From: an uncultured Dorea sp.
Lineage (GTDB): Bacteria > Bacillota > Clostridia > Lachnospirales > Lachnospiraceae
Length of the DNA: 64,000 nucleotides
NCBI GenBank assembly: GCA_947652615.1
Contig: CANTDX010000010.1
Coordinates: 1 to 64,000 of the forward strand
Direction of reading: 5' to 3'
The notes beneath the pieces are model-generated. The model saw only the letters and a program-made list of their open reading frames with translations, was not told the origin of the DNA and did not search any database. Made by a program: the position numbers and the translations under genes. Each line of letters opens with the position of its first letter. Within the stretch, counting starts at the first letter, position 1. Of this stretch, positions 1 through 9,347 are shown in pieces.

Positions 1-970
1 TGGAACTGGTGTTAATCCAATATGGGTGTGGGAAAGCATTGACATCCGCATATAAGTCATACATAAAATTGATTACACTCCATGGATTATAGACCTCTGT
101 ACTGCCAAATGCATACCCATCATACCATTCTTTCATCATCGGGAAACGGCTCTCTACGCCATAGTACGCCATCATCTGCCGCACTTCCGCTTCTGTAAAA
201 CCAAAATGTTCACTATATCTCTGGTCAAGTATAGATATAATCTTCAAATGATTCAGCCCGGTAAATATACTCTCCTTTGAAATCCTCAGACACCCGGTAA
301 TAACCGCGAACTGCAGATAATCATTCGTCTTTAACGCAGATTCAAATAATGACCGGATGAAATCAACCATTTCCTCATAAAACCCCCGAAAATAAGAGTT
401 TTCCAGCGGCACGTCATACTCGTCTATCAAGATAACCGTCTTTTTCTCCGTCGCCTGATAAAGACATTTACTCAAGAACTCCAACGCTCCGGAATAATCG
501 TCATATTCCGCCTTCCGGTCAGCAATCTTCCTGAACAGCTTCTTATCTTCTTCATTTATTTTTCCGTCCGCCAGTATATATTGATGTCTTTGGAATTCGT
601 CTGCGATTGCTTTCCTAAGCTTACTATATGCGGATTCAAAACCAGGCTGCTTCGCTGATTTGAGTGTCAGGTTAATAACCGGATAGTTCCCCATATGTTC
701 CGTATATGTTTCGCCTTGTTCCATAATCTTTAGGCCATGGAAAAGTGATTTGTTCTCCTCATTTTTCTTCATATCTCCCGTATCCTCATAAAAGTATCTG
801 AGCATACTAAGATTCAACGTCTTTCCAAAACGTCTTGGACGAAGAAATAAGTTCACTTTCCCTTTCATATCTAATAATTCTTTTATAAACAAGGATTTAT
901 CTATATAGTAATAACCAGACTCTATAATATCCTTAAAGTTCTCTACCCCAATCGGTAACGCTTTTTTCAT
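1..970 (-). CDS. AAA-ATPase-like / PD-(D/E)XK nuclease family protein, 3' end outside window
   Basis: The reverse-strand frame is open from an ATG at 970 to the window edge (323 codons), with a strong AAGGAGG about 8 nt upstream. The protein begins MKKALPIGVENFKDIIESG and continues with a P-loop-like LRPRRFGKTLNLSML near residues 40-55 and a Walker B-like VILIDEYDVPL near residue 180. This is the architecture of the AAA-ATPase-like family (PF09820) that normally carries a C-terminal PD-(D/E)XK nuclease-like domain (DUF1703); that end lies beyond base 1. The family is abundant and multicopy in gut anaerobes and its function is unknown. Two related but distinct AAA/PD-(D/E)XK genes occur at 23375-24976 and 35047-36636. 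It is divergent from the GH31 gene. Confidence 0.85.
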   Translation of the reverse strand, partial: MKKALPIGVENFKDIIESGYYYIDKSLFIKELLDMKGKVNLFLRPRRFGKTLNLSMLRYFYEDTGDMKKNEENKSLFHGLKIMEQGETYTEHMGNYPVINLTLKSAKQPGFESAYSKLRKAIADEFQRHQYILADGKINEEDKKLFRKIADRKAEYDDYSGALEFLSKCLYQATEKKTVILIDEYDVPLENSYFRGFYEEMVDFIRSLFESALKTNDYLQFAVITGCLRISKESIFTGLNHLKIISILDQRYSEHFGFTEAEVRQMMAYYGVESRFPMMKEWYDGYAFGSTEVYNPWSVINFMYDLYADVNAFPHPYWINTSS

Positions 971-1078
971 TGCTTTGCCTCCTTCCGATACTGTTTCCCA
1001 TATTATACCCTATCTCCCTCTATTTCACAATCCATTTCCATTGACACCAGCCACTCTATTCCCTTCTGCAAAAAGTCA

Positions 1079-1105
1079 ATATTTTGTGATTATTTTACAA
1101 AATAT
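1079..1105. promoter_or_regulatory. Inverted repeat upstream of the GH31 gene, possible operator
   Basis: ATATTTTGT at 1079-1087 is the exact reverse complement of ACAAAATAT at 1097-1105, with a 9-nt spacer. A TATAAT (1132-1137) lies downstream, before the GH31 start at 1180, but no good -35 was found at the usual spacing, which would suit an activator-dependent promoter. The palindrome sits in the divergent region between the AAA gene and GH31. The operator role is inference; AT-rich palindromes also arise by chance. Confidence 0.35.
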
Positions 1106-1179
1106 CGAAAGCATTTCCCCCAAAAGTATATTATAATGCAAGTATAACGAAAATAGGTATGCTGCGAGGAGGGCACGCA

Positions 1180-3246
1180 ATGATTCAGAAATATGTATAT
1201 GGAAATCCATTTCCAACAGAAGCCGTTGTAACGGAAGTACCGGCCGGTGAAGGAAGCCCGGCTTACGGCCAGATCAAAACCGAAGAAGGATTCTGCTTCA
1301 CTTACATTATGGAAGAGGCGGATATCGTATATGGCCTTGGAGAGGCCAATCGGGGCATTAACAAACGGGGATACTGCTATATCAGCGATTGCACCGACGA
1401 TCCTGTCCACACGGAGGACAAGCGGTCTCTGTACGGCGCGCACAATTTTATCATCGTATCAGGCAAAGAGACCTTCGGGTTATTCTTCGACTATCCCGCT
1501 GCCATAACATTCGACATCGGATATACGCGGATGGACACGCTCACGGTATCCTGCGCGGAAGCAGACCTGAACCTGTTCGTGATCGAAGGAGAGACCCCCT
1601 ATGATATCGTAAAGCAATTCCGCAAGATCATCGGACGAAGCTACATCCCGCCGAAATACGCGTTTGGTTTCGGACAGAGCCGTTGGGGCTACAAGACGAA
1701 AGAAGATTTCCGTCAGGTAGCCGACGGATATCGCGAGAACAGAATCCCGTTAGACATGGTCTATGTGGATATCGATTATATGCAGGATTTTAAGGATTTC
1801 ACGGTAAATGAGAAGAACTTCCCTGATTTCCCTGAATTTGTCCGGGAAATGAAGGACAAGAACCTTCGGTTGATCCCGATCATTGATGCAGGAGTCAAAG
1901 TGGAGAAAGGCTACGACGTCTACGAGGAGGGCGTGAAGAACCGTTACTTCTGCCAGCGGGAGGACGGAAGTGATTTTATCGCGGCGGTATGGCCCGGAGA
2001 TACTCATTTCCCTGACGTACTCAATGCCGACGCACGCGCATGGTTCGGTGATAAGTACCGGATCCTGACAGACCAGGGAATCGAGGGCTTCTGGAATGAT
2101 ATGAATGAGCCTGCAATCTTCTACACTCCGGAGGGTGTCGAAGAGGTGAAGGGAATGTTGAAGCAATTTCTGGAGAATGAGAACAGCACCGGAGGGATAA
2201 CAGCCGGAACGCTGGCAACAACAGACGGAACCGACATAGCCGACGAACATGCAGATAATGCAGGCGCGTCCATTTGGCCGCTGATGGGCAAGATCAACGG
2301 ACTTGCCAACAGCAAAGAAGACTACCGCCGCTTCTATCATGTGGTAGATGGACAGCGGATCCGCCATGACAAGGTTCATAACCTGTTCGGATATCATATG
2401 ACACGTGCGGCAGGCGAAGCATTTGACCGGATCGACCCTAAGAAACGTTTCCTTATGTTCTCCCGCTCCTCCTATATCGGGATGCACCGCTACGGGGGCG
2501 TCTGGATGGGAGACAACAAGTCCTGGTGGTCTCATATCCTGCTGAACCTGAAAATGCTTCCTTCCATGAATATGTGCGGTTTCCTGTATACCGGTGCGGA
2601 TATTGGCGGATTTGGCGCGGACGCTACAAGGGATCTCTTGCTTCGCTGGATGGCGCTGGGCGTATTCACTCCGCTGATGCGAAACCACGCGGCGGCGGGA
2701 ACCAGGGACCAGGAATGCTATCGATTTGAGGATATCGAGGATTTCCGCCACGTAGTGGAAGTGCGCTACCGGCTGATTCCTTATCTGTACAGCGAATATA
2801 TGAAGGCTGCGCTAAGTGACGACCTGTATTTCAAGCCGCTGGCATTCGTCTATCCAAAGGATGGCATGGCAGTACAGGTGGAGGACCAGCTGATGCTTGG
2901 AGACGAAGTGATGATCGCCCCTGTCTATACCCAGAATGCCCGGGGCCGCTATGTCTATCTGCCGGAAGAGATGAAATTCATCAAATTCCTTCCGGACGGA
3001 ACGATTGCAGAAGAAGTTCTGGAACAGGGACACCACTATGTAGAAATTGCTTTGAACGAAGTTCCGCTGTTCATCCGCAGCGGGAAATGTATCCCTGTAG
3101 CCGGAGCAGCGGAATATGTGGAGGCGCTGGATACGAAGCACTTGACCATGCTTGGATATCCGGGGGCAGAGTATTCATTATATGAAGACGACGGTATCGG
3201 CAAAGAATATGAGAAGGCCGAGAATTACCGGACACTCACAATGTAG
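1180..3246 (+). CDS. Glycoside hydrolase family 31 alpha-glucosidase-like enzyme
   Basis: A 688-residue GH31 enzyme expected to cleave terminal alpha-glucosidic (or alpha-xylosidic) bonds from oligosaccharides in the cytoplasm; no signal peptide is visible. The GH31 nucleophile motif GFWNDMNEPAIFY places the catalytic Asp near residue 307, and RYGGVWMGDNKSWW supplies the acid/base Asp near residue 445. An N-terminal beta-sandwich precedes the barrel, and C-terminal strands end with LYEDDGIGKEYEKAENYRTLTM. The start at 1180 is chosen over an in-frame ATG at 1159 because GAGGAGGG (1166-1173) is spaced correctly only for 1180. It converges on the mannan locus and is not part of that operon. Exact linkage specificity cannot be read from sequence. 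Confidence 0.93.
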   Translation: MIQKYVYGNPFPTEAVVTEVPAGEGSPAYGQIKTEEGFCFTYIMEEADIVYGLGEANRGINKRGYCYISDCTDDPVHTEDKRSLYGAHNFIIVSGKETFGLFFDYPAAITFDIGYTRMDTLTVSCAEADLNLFVIEGETPYDIVKQFRKIIGRSYIPPKYAFGFGQSRWGYKTKEDFRQVADGYRENRIPLDMVYVDIDYMQDFKDFTVNEKNFPDFPEFVREMKDKNLRLIPIIDAGVKVEKGYDVYEEGVKNRYFCQREDGSDFIAAVWPGDTHFPDVLNADARAWFGDKYRILTDQGIEGFWNDMNEPAIFYTPEGVEEVKGMLKQFLENENSTGGITAGTLATTDGTDIADEHADNAGASIWPLMGKINGLANSKEDYRRFYHVVDGQRIRHDKVHNLFGYHMTRAAGEAFDRIDPKKRFLMFSRSSYIGMHRYGGVWMGDNKSWWSHILLNLKMLPSMNMCGFLYTGADIGGFGADATRDLLLRWMALGVFTPLMRNHAAAGTRDQECYRFEDIEDFRHVVEVRYRLIPYLYSEYMKAALSDDLYFKPLAFVYPKDGMAVQVEDQLMLGDEVMIAPVYTQNARGRYVYLPEEMKFIKFLPDGTIAEEVLEQGHHYVEIALNEVPLFIRSGKCIPVAGAAEYVEALDTKHLTMLGYPGAEYSLYEDDGIGKEYEKAENYRTLTM

Positions 3247-3258
3247 ATATCCGCTAAT

Positions 3259-3287
3259 GAAAGGGGACTGCACAGCAGTCCCCTTTC
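3259..3287. terminator. Bidirectional hairpin terminator between GH31 and the ROK kinase
   Basis: A perfect 13-bp stem (3259-3271 with 3275-3287) and a 3-nt loop lie between convergent genes. The stem is GC-rich at the centre with AAA/TTT at the outer ends, suiting intrinsic termination in both directions. Confidence 0.8.
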
Positions 3288-3299
3288 AAATACTATGTA

Positions 3300-4268
3300 T
3301 TAGATAAGACTGGCCGCCCCGATCATCCCTGCCTTATTCCCAAGGGACGCCATCTCAATCTCCGGCAGTTCTCCGTCTATCCCGCCAAAGCATCCTTCCC
3401 GCACCATCTTCTGGAGCGGTTCGAGAAGCTCTTCTCCCTGGGCAGACAACTCTCCGCCCAATAATACCAACTGCGGGCGGAAGATATTAACAATATTGAC
3501 AATTCCGACACCGAGACGCCGGATATACTGAGCGATCACCGCTTCTAGCTTCTCGTCACCCCGGCCGGCCTCTGCAAAGATTTCTTCGGGAGACAAATCT
3601 TTCCCGGTTGCTCTCCTTGCAGCTCTTTGCAGTGCCGCGGCTGACGCATAAGCCTCCAGGCATCCTCTGCGGCCGCAGGTGCATGGCTCTCCGTCCTCCA
3701 CGATCACCATATGCCCCAGTTCACTGCCGCCGATCCCTTTGCTCTCATAGATCTCGCCGTCCAGAATGATCCCGCCGCCGACACCGGTTCCAAGCGTCAG
3801 CATCACGACATCCTGACACTCTCTTCCTGCGCCCGCAACCGCTTCCCCCAGCGCGGCGCAGTCCGCATCATTGGCGATCTGTATCGGAAGCGGCAGATAT
3901 TCTCCAAGCATGCTTGCCAGAGGCACCTGTTTCCATCTGATGTTATTAGAATAGCGGACGATCCCCTGCTTACGGTCTACGGTTCCCGGCACACCGATCC
4001 CAACACCCACACATTGATCCATGGCGATTCCCTGCTCTTCCAGAAGTGCAAGCGTCTTCCTGCCGATCTCCCCGATCATAGCTTCTGCCGGATATTTCAC
4101 CGAAGCCGGCGCATCCGTTCCCTCCGAACAGCCAATACCACCTGCAGCTCCAATCTCTTTCGGCTCCCCGGTAACCGTCGGCATTACGGCCTCTGCCAGA
4201 AGCTTCTGATGCACATCAACCAGGCCGATCCTGGTATTCGTTCCGCCGATATCTATACCGATCCTCAC
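3300..4268 (-). CDS. ROK family glucokinase-like sugar kinase
   Basis: Phosphorylates a hexose (glucose or mannose) with ATP in the cytoplasm. The N-terminal phosphate-binding motif is IGIDIGGTNTRIG; the catalytic Asp is in IANDADCAALGEA; the zinc-binding ROK signature CTCGRRGCLEAYAS is near the middle. The chosen GTG start at 4268 overlaps the mannose-6-phosphate isomerase stop (GTGA, 4265-4268) and is preceded by GGGAGAAGG, indicating translational coupling. A TTG at 4301 would add 11 residues but is poorly spaced from its SD. It is the last gene of the mannan-oligosaccharide operon and would phosphorylate the free glucose released by the GH130_1 phosphorylase; mannose or N-acetylmannosamine are other possible ROK substrates. 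Confidence 0.88.
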   Translation of the reverse strand: MRIGIDIGGTNTRIGLVDVHQKLLAEAVMPTVTGEPKEIGAAGGIGCSEGTDAPASVKYPAEAMIGEIGRKTLALLEEQGIAMDQCVGVGIGVPGTVDRKQGIVRYSNNIRWKQVPLASMLGEYLPLPIQIANDADCAALGEAVAGAGRECQDVVMLTLGTGVGGGIILDGEIYESKGIGGSELGHMVIVEDGEPCTCGRRGCLEAYASAAALQRAARRATGKDLSPEEIFAEAGRGDEKLEAVIAQYIRRLGVGIVNIVNIFRPQLVLLGGELSAQGEELLEPLQKMVREGCFGGIDGELPEIEMASLGNKAGMIGAASLI

Positions 4269-5218
4269 CGGAGCCGCCTTCTCCCGGATGGTCGTAACCA
4301 ATGCATCACATGTGCCTCCACCTGATAGATCCCGCTCCCCGCAGGCAGGAAGAAGTTGTCCCCCTTCTTATAGGCAAGGCTCTCACCGTTACTCGTAATC
4401 GTACCCTCGCCATCCAGGAACAGAATACTGGCAAACGAAGTATCAGAGACATTGCCCTCCATCCGCTTCATGAACCTCCCGTCCAGATTCAGCTTATCCA
4501 CGGTGAAGTAATCACAATCCGCCACATGGGGATAACTGGTGTTATCCCGTATAATAGGCACCCTGTTCGTGACGGCAAGAGCTTTCTCGATATGTAAGTC
4601 CCGCTTCTTCCCGTCTCTGCCTACTCTTCCATAATCATATACCCGGTAGGTCACATTAGAATTCTGCTGGATCTCCGCGATCAGGATATCTTTGCCGATC
4701 GCGTGGATCGTTCCTGATTCGATGAAGAGCACGTCCCCTTTGTGAACCGGCACCGCGTTCAGGACCTCCAGAAGCGTATCTTCTTCGATCCTTTTGGCAA
4801 ATTCCTGCTTGCTGATCTCTTTTTTGAATCCGTAGTACAGGAAAGCCTCTTTTCCCGCATCTACCACATACCACATCTCCGTCTTGCCGTACTGTCCTTC
4901 ATTCTTCAACGCAAACCGGTTATCCGGATGAACCTGGATAGACAGGTTGTCCCTGGCGTCAATGAACTTGATAAGGATGGGGAAATCCTTGAAGCGCCGG
5001 CAGTGGCTCCCCAGTACCTCCTTCCCCTCATCTTCTATATATTGCTGCAGGGTCTTTCCCGCATGAGCGCCATTGACGATCGTTGACGGTCCGTCCGGAT
5101 GGCAGGACAATTCCCAGGATTCTGCCAGCACATCTCCGTCATACTCTTTGCCGTACTCCTCAGCAAGGCGGTGCCCGCCCCAGATATAATCCTTATAACT
5201 TGGTCTCAATTTTAACAT
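4265..5218 (-). CDS. manA: Class I mannose-6-phosphate isomerase
   Basis: Interconverts mannose-6-P and fructose-6-P, feeding mannan-derived mannose into glycolysis. The 317-residue protein is the short bacterial type I form: a cupin-type core with metal ligands in IQVHPDNRFA (about residue 90) and SGTIHAIGKDILIAEIQQ, followed by the RVYDYGR segment. The ATG at 5218 is preceded by CAGGAG with 6-nt spacing; an in-frame TTG at 5233 has no such site. It lies 15 nt after the phosphohexomutase and overlaps the ROK kinase by 4 nt, so it belongs to the same transcript. Together with the GH130 phosphorylases and the mutase it completes the route mannose-1-P to mannose-6-P to fructose-6-P. Confidence 0.93.
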   Translation of the reverse strand: MLKLRPSYKDYIWGGHRLAEEYGKEYDGDVLAESWELSCHPDGPSTIVNGAHAGKTLQQYIEDEGKEVLGSHCRRFKDFPILIKFIDARDNLSIQVHPDNRFALKNEGQYGKTEMWYVVDAGKEAFLYYGFKKEISKQEFAKRIEEDTLLEVLNAVPVHKGDVLFIESGTIHAIGKDILIAEIQQNSNVTYRVYDYGRVGRDGKKRDLHIEKALAVTNRVPIIRDNTSYPHVADCDYFTVDKLNLDGRFMKRMEGNVSDTSFASILFLDGEGTITSNGESLAYKKGDNFFLPAGSGIYQVEAHVMHWLRPSGRRRLR

Positions 5219-5233
5219 ACTATTCTCCTGCAA

Positions 5234-6958
5234 CTAATCGGCCAGATGCTTTACCGCTTCTGTAAGCGACGCAAGCTTTGTCTCTGCATCATCCGTATCC
5301 ATCCCCACGGCGCCGATATAGAACTTGATCTTCGGCTCTGTCCCTGACGGACGGATACAGCACCACGCTTCATTCTCTAATTCAAAATACAGTACATTAG
5401 ACTTTGGCAGTCCGGTACCCGTCTTCTCACCGCTTGCCATATTGATGATGAGATCTTCCCTGTAGTCCCGAAACTGTGTCACTGTCAGTCCGCCGATATC
5501 CTCCGGCACATCGGCACGGATATGTTCCAGCATAGACGCGATCTGCCTTGCTCCGTCCTGCCCCTTCAAGGTCACCGTACACAGATCTTCCTTATAATAA
5601 CCATATGCCGCATACAGCTTACGCATCTGGTCACACAGGGTCATTCCCTGGTTCTTATAGTACGCCGCCGCCTCGCAGAGCGCCATCACTGCCACAACTG
5701 CATCCTTATCGCGGGCGTGGGTTCCTACAAGACAGCCGTAGCTCTCTTCATATCCGAAGACATATTCAAACCTGTGGTCCTGCTCGAAGAATTTGATCTG
5801 TTCCCCGATATATTTGAATCCGGTCAGCGTCTCGATCAGTTCTATCCCATATGCTTTCGTGATCTTACGCGCCATCTTGCTGGATACGATCGTCGTGACC
5901 ACGGCTCCGTTCTCCGGCAGCGTTCCCATGGCTTTTCTCTGGGATAACAGATACTCAAGGATCAGCATACCGGACATGTTGCCTGTGAAGCTTACATATT
6001 CACCTGTCTTCGTATCCTTCGCATAGATCCCAAGCCTGTCCGCATCCGGATCTGTCGCCAGCACGATATCCGCATCCACCTCTTCCGCCAACCTAAGCGC
6101 CAGGGCAAATGCATGCTTATCCTCCGGATTGGGATAAGAGACAGTGGGGAAATCTCCGTCCGGCAGTTCCTGCTCCTTCACCACGTATACATTGGTAAAA
6201 CCAAGCTCTGCAAGGACTCTCCTTACCGGAAGATTCCCTGTGCCGTGAAGAGGCGTATAGACAATCTTCAGATTCTTTGCTTCTTTCCGGATGATCTCCG
6301 GACGGAGAACCAGACTCTTCAATGCTTCCATATATCTGTCGTCGATTTCTTCGGTGATCACCTGATAGAGACCGGATGCCGCCGCCTGATCCTTATCCAT
6401 CGTCTTAACCATCCCATAATCTGTGATGGCATTCACCTCACCGATGATCTCCTTATCCTTAGGCGCCGTGATCTGGGCACCGTCTTCCCAGTAGACCTTA
6501 TAACCGTTATACTCCGGCGGATTATGGCTTGCCGTCACCACGATACCTGCCGTACAACCCAGTTCACGCAACGCAAAGGACAGCATCGGCGTAGGTCTAA
6601 GAGATGGAAATATATATACTTTAATTCCATTTGCGGCAAGACAGAGCGCCGCCTCTTCGGCAAACTCCGGCGACATATTCCGGGAATCGTATGCAATGGC
6701 CACGCCCTTCTCCTGTTCCTTCTCCCTGATAATATAATTCGCCAACCCCTGGGTCGCTTTCCGCACCGTATAGATATTCATACGATTGGTCCCCGCCCCG
6801 ATGATTCCGCGAAGACCCCCGGTGCCGAATTCCAGATCCTTGCAGAAACGCTCCTCGATCTCGCCGGCGTCATTGGCAATCCCCCGCAGCTCTTCCTTTG
6901 TCTTTCCATCAAAATACGAATCCTCTAACCAGAATTCATAAGTCTTTTTCGCATCCAT
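5234..6958 (-). CDS. Alpha-D-phosphohexomutase (phosphomannomutase/phosphoglucomutase)
   Basis: A 574-residue mutase converting hexose-1-P to hexose-6-P. The phosphoserine loop is VTASHNPPEYNGYKVYW (Ser near residue 144); the Mg2+ loop is ATDPDADRLGIY; the sugar-recognition loop is GYEESYGCLVG; the phosphate-binding C-terminal motif is RPSGTEPKIKFYI. This is the four-domain PgcA/ManB architecture at full length. Within this operon its expected substrate is mannose-1-P made by the two GH130 phosphorylases, although such enzymes usually accept glucose-1-P too. The ATG at 6958 has a GAGGATAG-type SD. It is followed 15 nt later by manA. Confidence 0.94.
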   Translation of the reverse strand: MDAKKTYEFWLEDSYFDGKTKEELRGIANDAGEIEERFCKDLEFGTGGLRGIIGAGTNRMNIYTVRKATQGLANYIIREKEQEKGVAIAYDSRNMSPEFAEEAALCLAANGIKVYIFPSLRPTPMLSFALRELGCTAGIVVTASHNPPEYNGYKVYWEDGAQITAPKDKEIIGEVNAITDYGMVKTMDKDQAAASGLYQVITEEIDDRYMEALKSLVLRPEIIRKEAKNLKIVYTPLHGTGNLPVRRVLAELGFTNVYVVKEQELPDGDFPTVSYPNPEDKHAFALALRLAEEVDADIVLATDPDADRLGIYAKDTKTGEYVSFTGNMSGMLILEYLLSQRKAMGTLPENGAVVTTIVSSKMARKITKAYGIELIETLTGFKYIGEQIKFFEQDHRFEYVFGYEESYGCLVGTHARDKDAVVAVMALCEAAAYYKNQGMTLCDQMRKLYAAYGYYKEDLCTVTLKGQDGARQIASMLEHIRADVPEDIGGLTVTQFRDYREDLIINMASGEKTGTGLPKSNVLYFELENEAWCCIRPSGTEPKIKFYIGAVGMDTDDAETKLASLTEAVKHLAD

Positions 6959-6994
6959 CTTACTATCCTCTGCCTTTCTATTCTTTTCGTATCA

Positions 6995-7633
6995 TTATAA
7001 TCCATTTTCATTCATCCAGATACATTTTCTCAAGAAAAATGTCTGAACGAATGCCGCAAATGCGAACCCGAACGTAAGATACAGCGGAAGCACTGCTGCA
7101 AGCACCCTGCCGCCAAGCACGAAGCATACGGCAGGAATCAGATTCATCACTGCCATAAGTATCGTATAATGGAAATTACGGACCGCAAGATACAGGCTCT
7201 TTTGGATCATCCCTTTGATCTGCGTCTCTCCCTTAAGGATCACCGGGAAAATATAACAGAATACCATCTCCCACACTACGAGCAGACATCCGATCCCCAC
7301 GCCGATCATTCCCCATGCTGCATTCGCCCCTCTCCTCATACTGCCTACAAATGTCAGGTCAAATACCAGCAGCAGCCCGGACAGAAGGACGAACATCCAT
7401 GCCTTCGTCCCTGTTTTCAGATTCTTCCTCCATGCAGAGGTAAAATTGCGGAACGCAGAGATGAATTTCCCTTCGGCCATATCGTCAAAGGACTGGTACA
7501 GCGCCGCAAGGGAGGCGCCCGCTGTCACAACCGGCAGAGAACAGACCAGGAATAAGACATTGAGAAACAGCATATCACCAAGCCTTCCCATAAACTCAAA
7601 AAACGGATTATCAATACTCAGCCTCTTCTTCAT
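6995..7633 (-). CDS. YesL-like (DUF624) membrane protein
   Basis: A 212-residue multi-pass membrane protein of the DUF624/YesL family. Hydrophobic segments are visible around residues 15-45, 85-105, 110-135 and 150-200. YesL-type proteins are frequent companions of carbohydrate ABC importers and glycan operons in Firmicutes, but no biochemical role is established. The start ATG at 7633 overlaps the stop of the upstream gene by 4 nt (ATGA). Its position inside the mannan-oligosaccharide operon suggests an accessory role in uptake, which is inference. Confidence 0.8.
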   Translation of the reverse strand: MKKRLSIDNPFFEFMGRLGDMLFLNVLFLVCSLPVVTAGASLAALYQSFDDMAEGKFISAFRNFTSAWRKNLKTGTKAWMFVLLSGLLLVFDLTFVGSMRRGANAAWGMIGVGIGCLLVVWEMVFCYIFPVILKGETQIKGMIQKSLYLAVRNFHYTILMAVMNLIPAVCFVLGGRVLAAVLPLYLTFGFAFAAFVQTFFLRKCIWMNENGL

Positions 7634-8178
7634 TCTTCTACCTCATCACACAGATAATTTTCAAACAATTCACATGTACTCTTATGCTCCGTATCTGCCG
7701 CAAACATCAGATATACCGGATCGTCCTTCTCCTCTACCAGGGTGCCTTTGATCTTCGTTTCCCTGACCGGGATCATTTTCTCCATAAACTCTCCGCCCAG
7801 GTCCAGGCAGAACTCATAGAAACTCTCCGGTATGATCATCGCGTCAATCTCCCCTGCCTGCCAGTTGAAGAAGAATTTCTCATAGGAGCTCTCCTTGACA
7901 CTCTCAAGCTGCTTATCCCTGTAAGGGATCTGATAGTCAGAATCGATCAGGATCTTCTCTGATTCTATCCCTGCATAAGCGCCGAATTGCTCCGCCAATT
8001 TCTGGTCTCTCGCATAATCTACCTCCTGATTGACGAGCACACAGGTGAATTCCTTGCTCCGGCTGCCCCAGCCGATATGATAGATCAGCAGTATGAAAAG
8101 CCCCAAACCTATTGCCGCGATCAGGATATGGTACCAGTAGTAATCCACTATATATTCCAACTTCTTCTTACGGGTCAT
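7630..8178 (-). CDS. Membrane-anchored protein of unknown function in the mannan operon
   Basis: I do not recognise a named family. The 182-residue product begins [17 protein letters not shown] and has one strong transmembrane helix (about residues 19-38), then a soluble domain that probably faces outward. The soluble part contains runs such as [13 protein letters not shown] and a periplasmic-binding-like mix of strands and helices, but no catalytic motif. It overlaps both neighbours by 4 nt (ATGA at each end), so it is translationally coupled between GH130_1 and the YesL-like gene. The pairing of a short single-helix protein with YesL suggests a two-protein membrane unit; this is inference. 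Confidence 0.75.
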   Translation of the reverse strand: MTRKKKLEYIVDYYWYHILIAAIGLGLFILLIYHIGWGSRSKEFTCVLVNQEVDYARDQKLAEQFGAYAGIESEKILIDSDYQIPYRDKQLESVKESSYEKFFFNWQAGEIDAMIIPESFYEFCLDLGGEFMEKMIPVRETKIKGTLVEEKDDPVYLMFAADTEHKSTCELFENYLCDEVEE

Positions 8179-9347
8179 ATCTCTTTCAAAAGCTCCATAT
8201 TTCTGCCGATCAGTTCACATCTCTGTCTCACGCAGTCCGAAGAACGCAGCGGATCTTTGGGGGTATGGAACAGATAATCTTCAAGCTTTGCAACCGTCGT
8301 CGCCGCCACATGCATTCTCGTATCGCAGGATGCATAATAGATATATACATCCCCATTCTCCTTCGCAATTGCACCATTGGTAAATACTACGTTGGACACA
8401 TCTCCCACACGCTCCCTTCCAAGCGGCACAAGAAAGACCCCGGACGGCTCGGCGATCACCTTCGACGGGTCGTCAAGATCCGTCCCAAACACATAGAGGA
8501 CATACCGAAGGCCCGCCGCAGTATTGCGTACCCCATGGGCGATATGTATCCAGCACTTCTCTCCCTTGATCGGCACTGCCCCCGCACCGTTCTTAGATTC
8601 CGTAAGCGTATGGTAGATCCGCCGGCTGATGATCTTCTCCTCATCAATGACCGCATGTTCAATATCCTCACACAGTCCGAACCCGATACCCCCGCCGCTT
8701 CCGGTTTCGATAAATCCATCCATCGGACGGGTATAAAATGCATATTTCCCGTCGACGAATTCCGGGTGGAGCGCTACATTTCTCTGCTGCGGCGACCGTA
8801 AGGTCTTAAGATTATCCAGGCGTTCCCAGGTCTTAAGGTCTGCCGTCCTTACGATACCCGCCTGAGCCACCGCCGCAGACAGATCCGGGTTCTCCATATC
8901 CTTGCTCTCAGAACAGAATACTCCGTAGATATAGCCGTCTTCATGCTTTGTCAGGCGCATATCATAGACATTGGTCTCCTCCGGGCAGGTATCCGGCAGT
9001 ATCACCGGATGATCCCAGAATCGGAATCCCGATGTTCCATTCTCACTTTCCGCCACCGCGAAGAAGGATTTCCTGTCATTTCCCTCCACCCGGACGACCA
9101 GACAGTATTTCCCGTCTAATTCTATGGCACCGGAGTTCATGACCGCATTGACGCCAAGCCGCTCCATAAAATACGGATTCGTCTCTGCATCCAGGTCATA
9201 CCTCCAGTGCAGCGGTATATGTTCCCTCGTCAGCACAGGGTTCTCATACCGGTCATAGATTCCATTATAGAAATCACTCTTCTGATTATTCTTCTGTATC
9301 AATTTCTCGTATTTCTCTAACTCTGCATAATATCTGTTATGTATCAT
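8175..9347 (-). CDS. GH130_1 4-O-beta-D-mannosyl-D-glucose phosphorylase
   Basis: A 390-residue GH130 subfamily 1 enzyme. Family members phosphorolyse Man-beta-1,4-Glc to mannose-1-P and glucose in the cytoplasm. The five-bladed propeller shows [23 protein letters not shown], the catalytic Asp region [13 protein letters not shown] (Asp near residue 129), and C-terminal [12 protein letters not shown]. The neighbouring epimerase supplies its substrate by converting mannobiose to mannosylglucose; this epimerase/phosphorylase pairing is known from Bacteroides and Ruminococcus mannan pathways. The ATG at 9347 overlaps the epimerase stop by 4 nt. Confidence 0.93.
   Translation of the reverse strand: MIHNRYYAELEKYEKLIQKNNQKSDFYNGIYDRYENPVLTREHIPLHWRYDLDAETNPYFMERLGVNAVMNSGAIELDGKYCLVVRVEGNDRKSFFAVAESENGTSGFRFWDHPVILPDTCPEETNVYDMRLTKHEDGYIYGVFCSESKDMENPDLSAAVAQAGIVRTADLKTWERLDNLKTLRSPQQRNVALHPEFVDGKYAFYTRPMDGFIETGSGGGIGFGLCEDIEHAVIDEEKIISRRIYHTLTESKNGAGAVPIKGEKCWIHIAHGVRNTAAGLRYVLYVFGTDLDDPSKVIAEPSGVFLVPLGRERVGDVSNVVFTNGAIAKENGDVYIYYASCDTRMHVAATTVAKLEDYLFHTPKDPLRSSDCVRQRCELIGRNMELLKEI

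Noticed and set aside
1750..2751. Long minus-strand open frame inside the GH31 gene
   Set aside because: It lies antisense to a gene with intact GH31 catalytic motifs and has no family resemblance; it is a codon-composition shadow.
4269..4301. TTG start at 4301 for the ROK kinase
   Set aside because: The GTG at 4268 forms a GTGA overlap with manA, has a better-placed SD, and starts directly at the conserved N-terminal strand.
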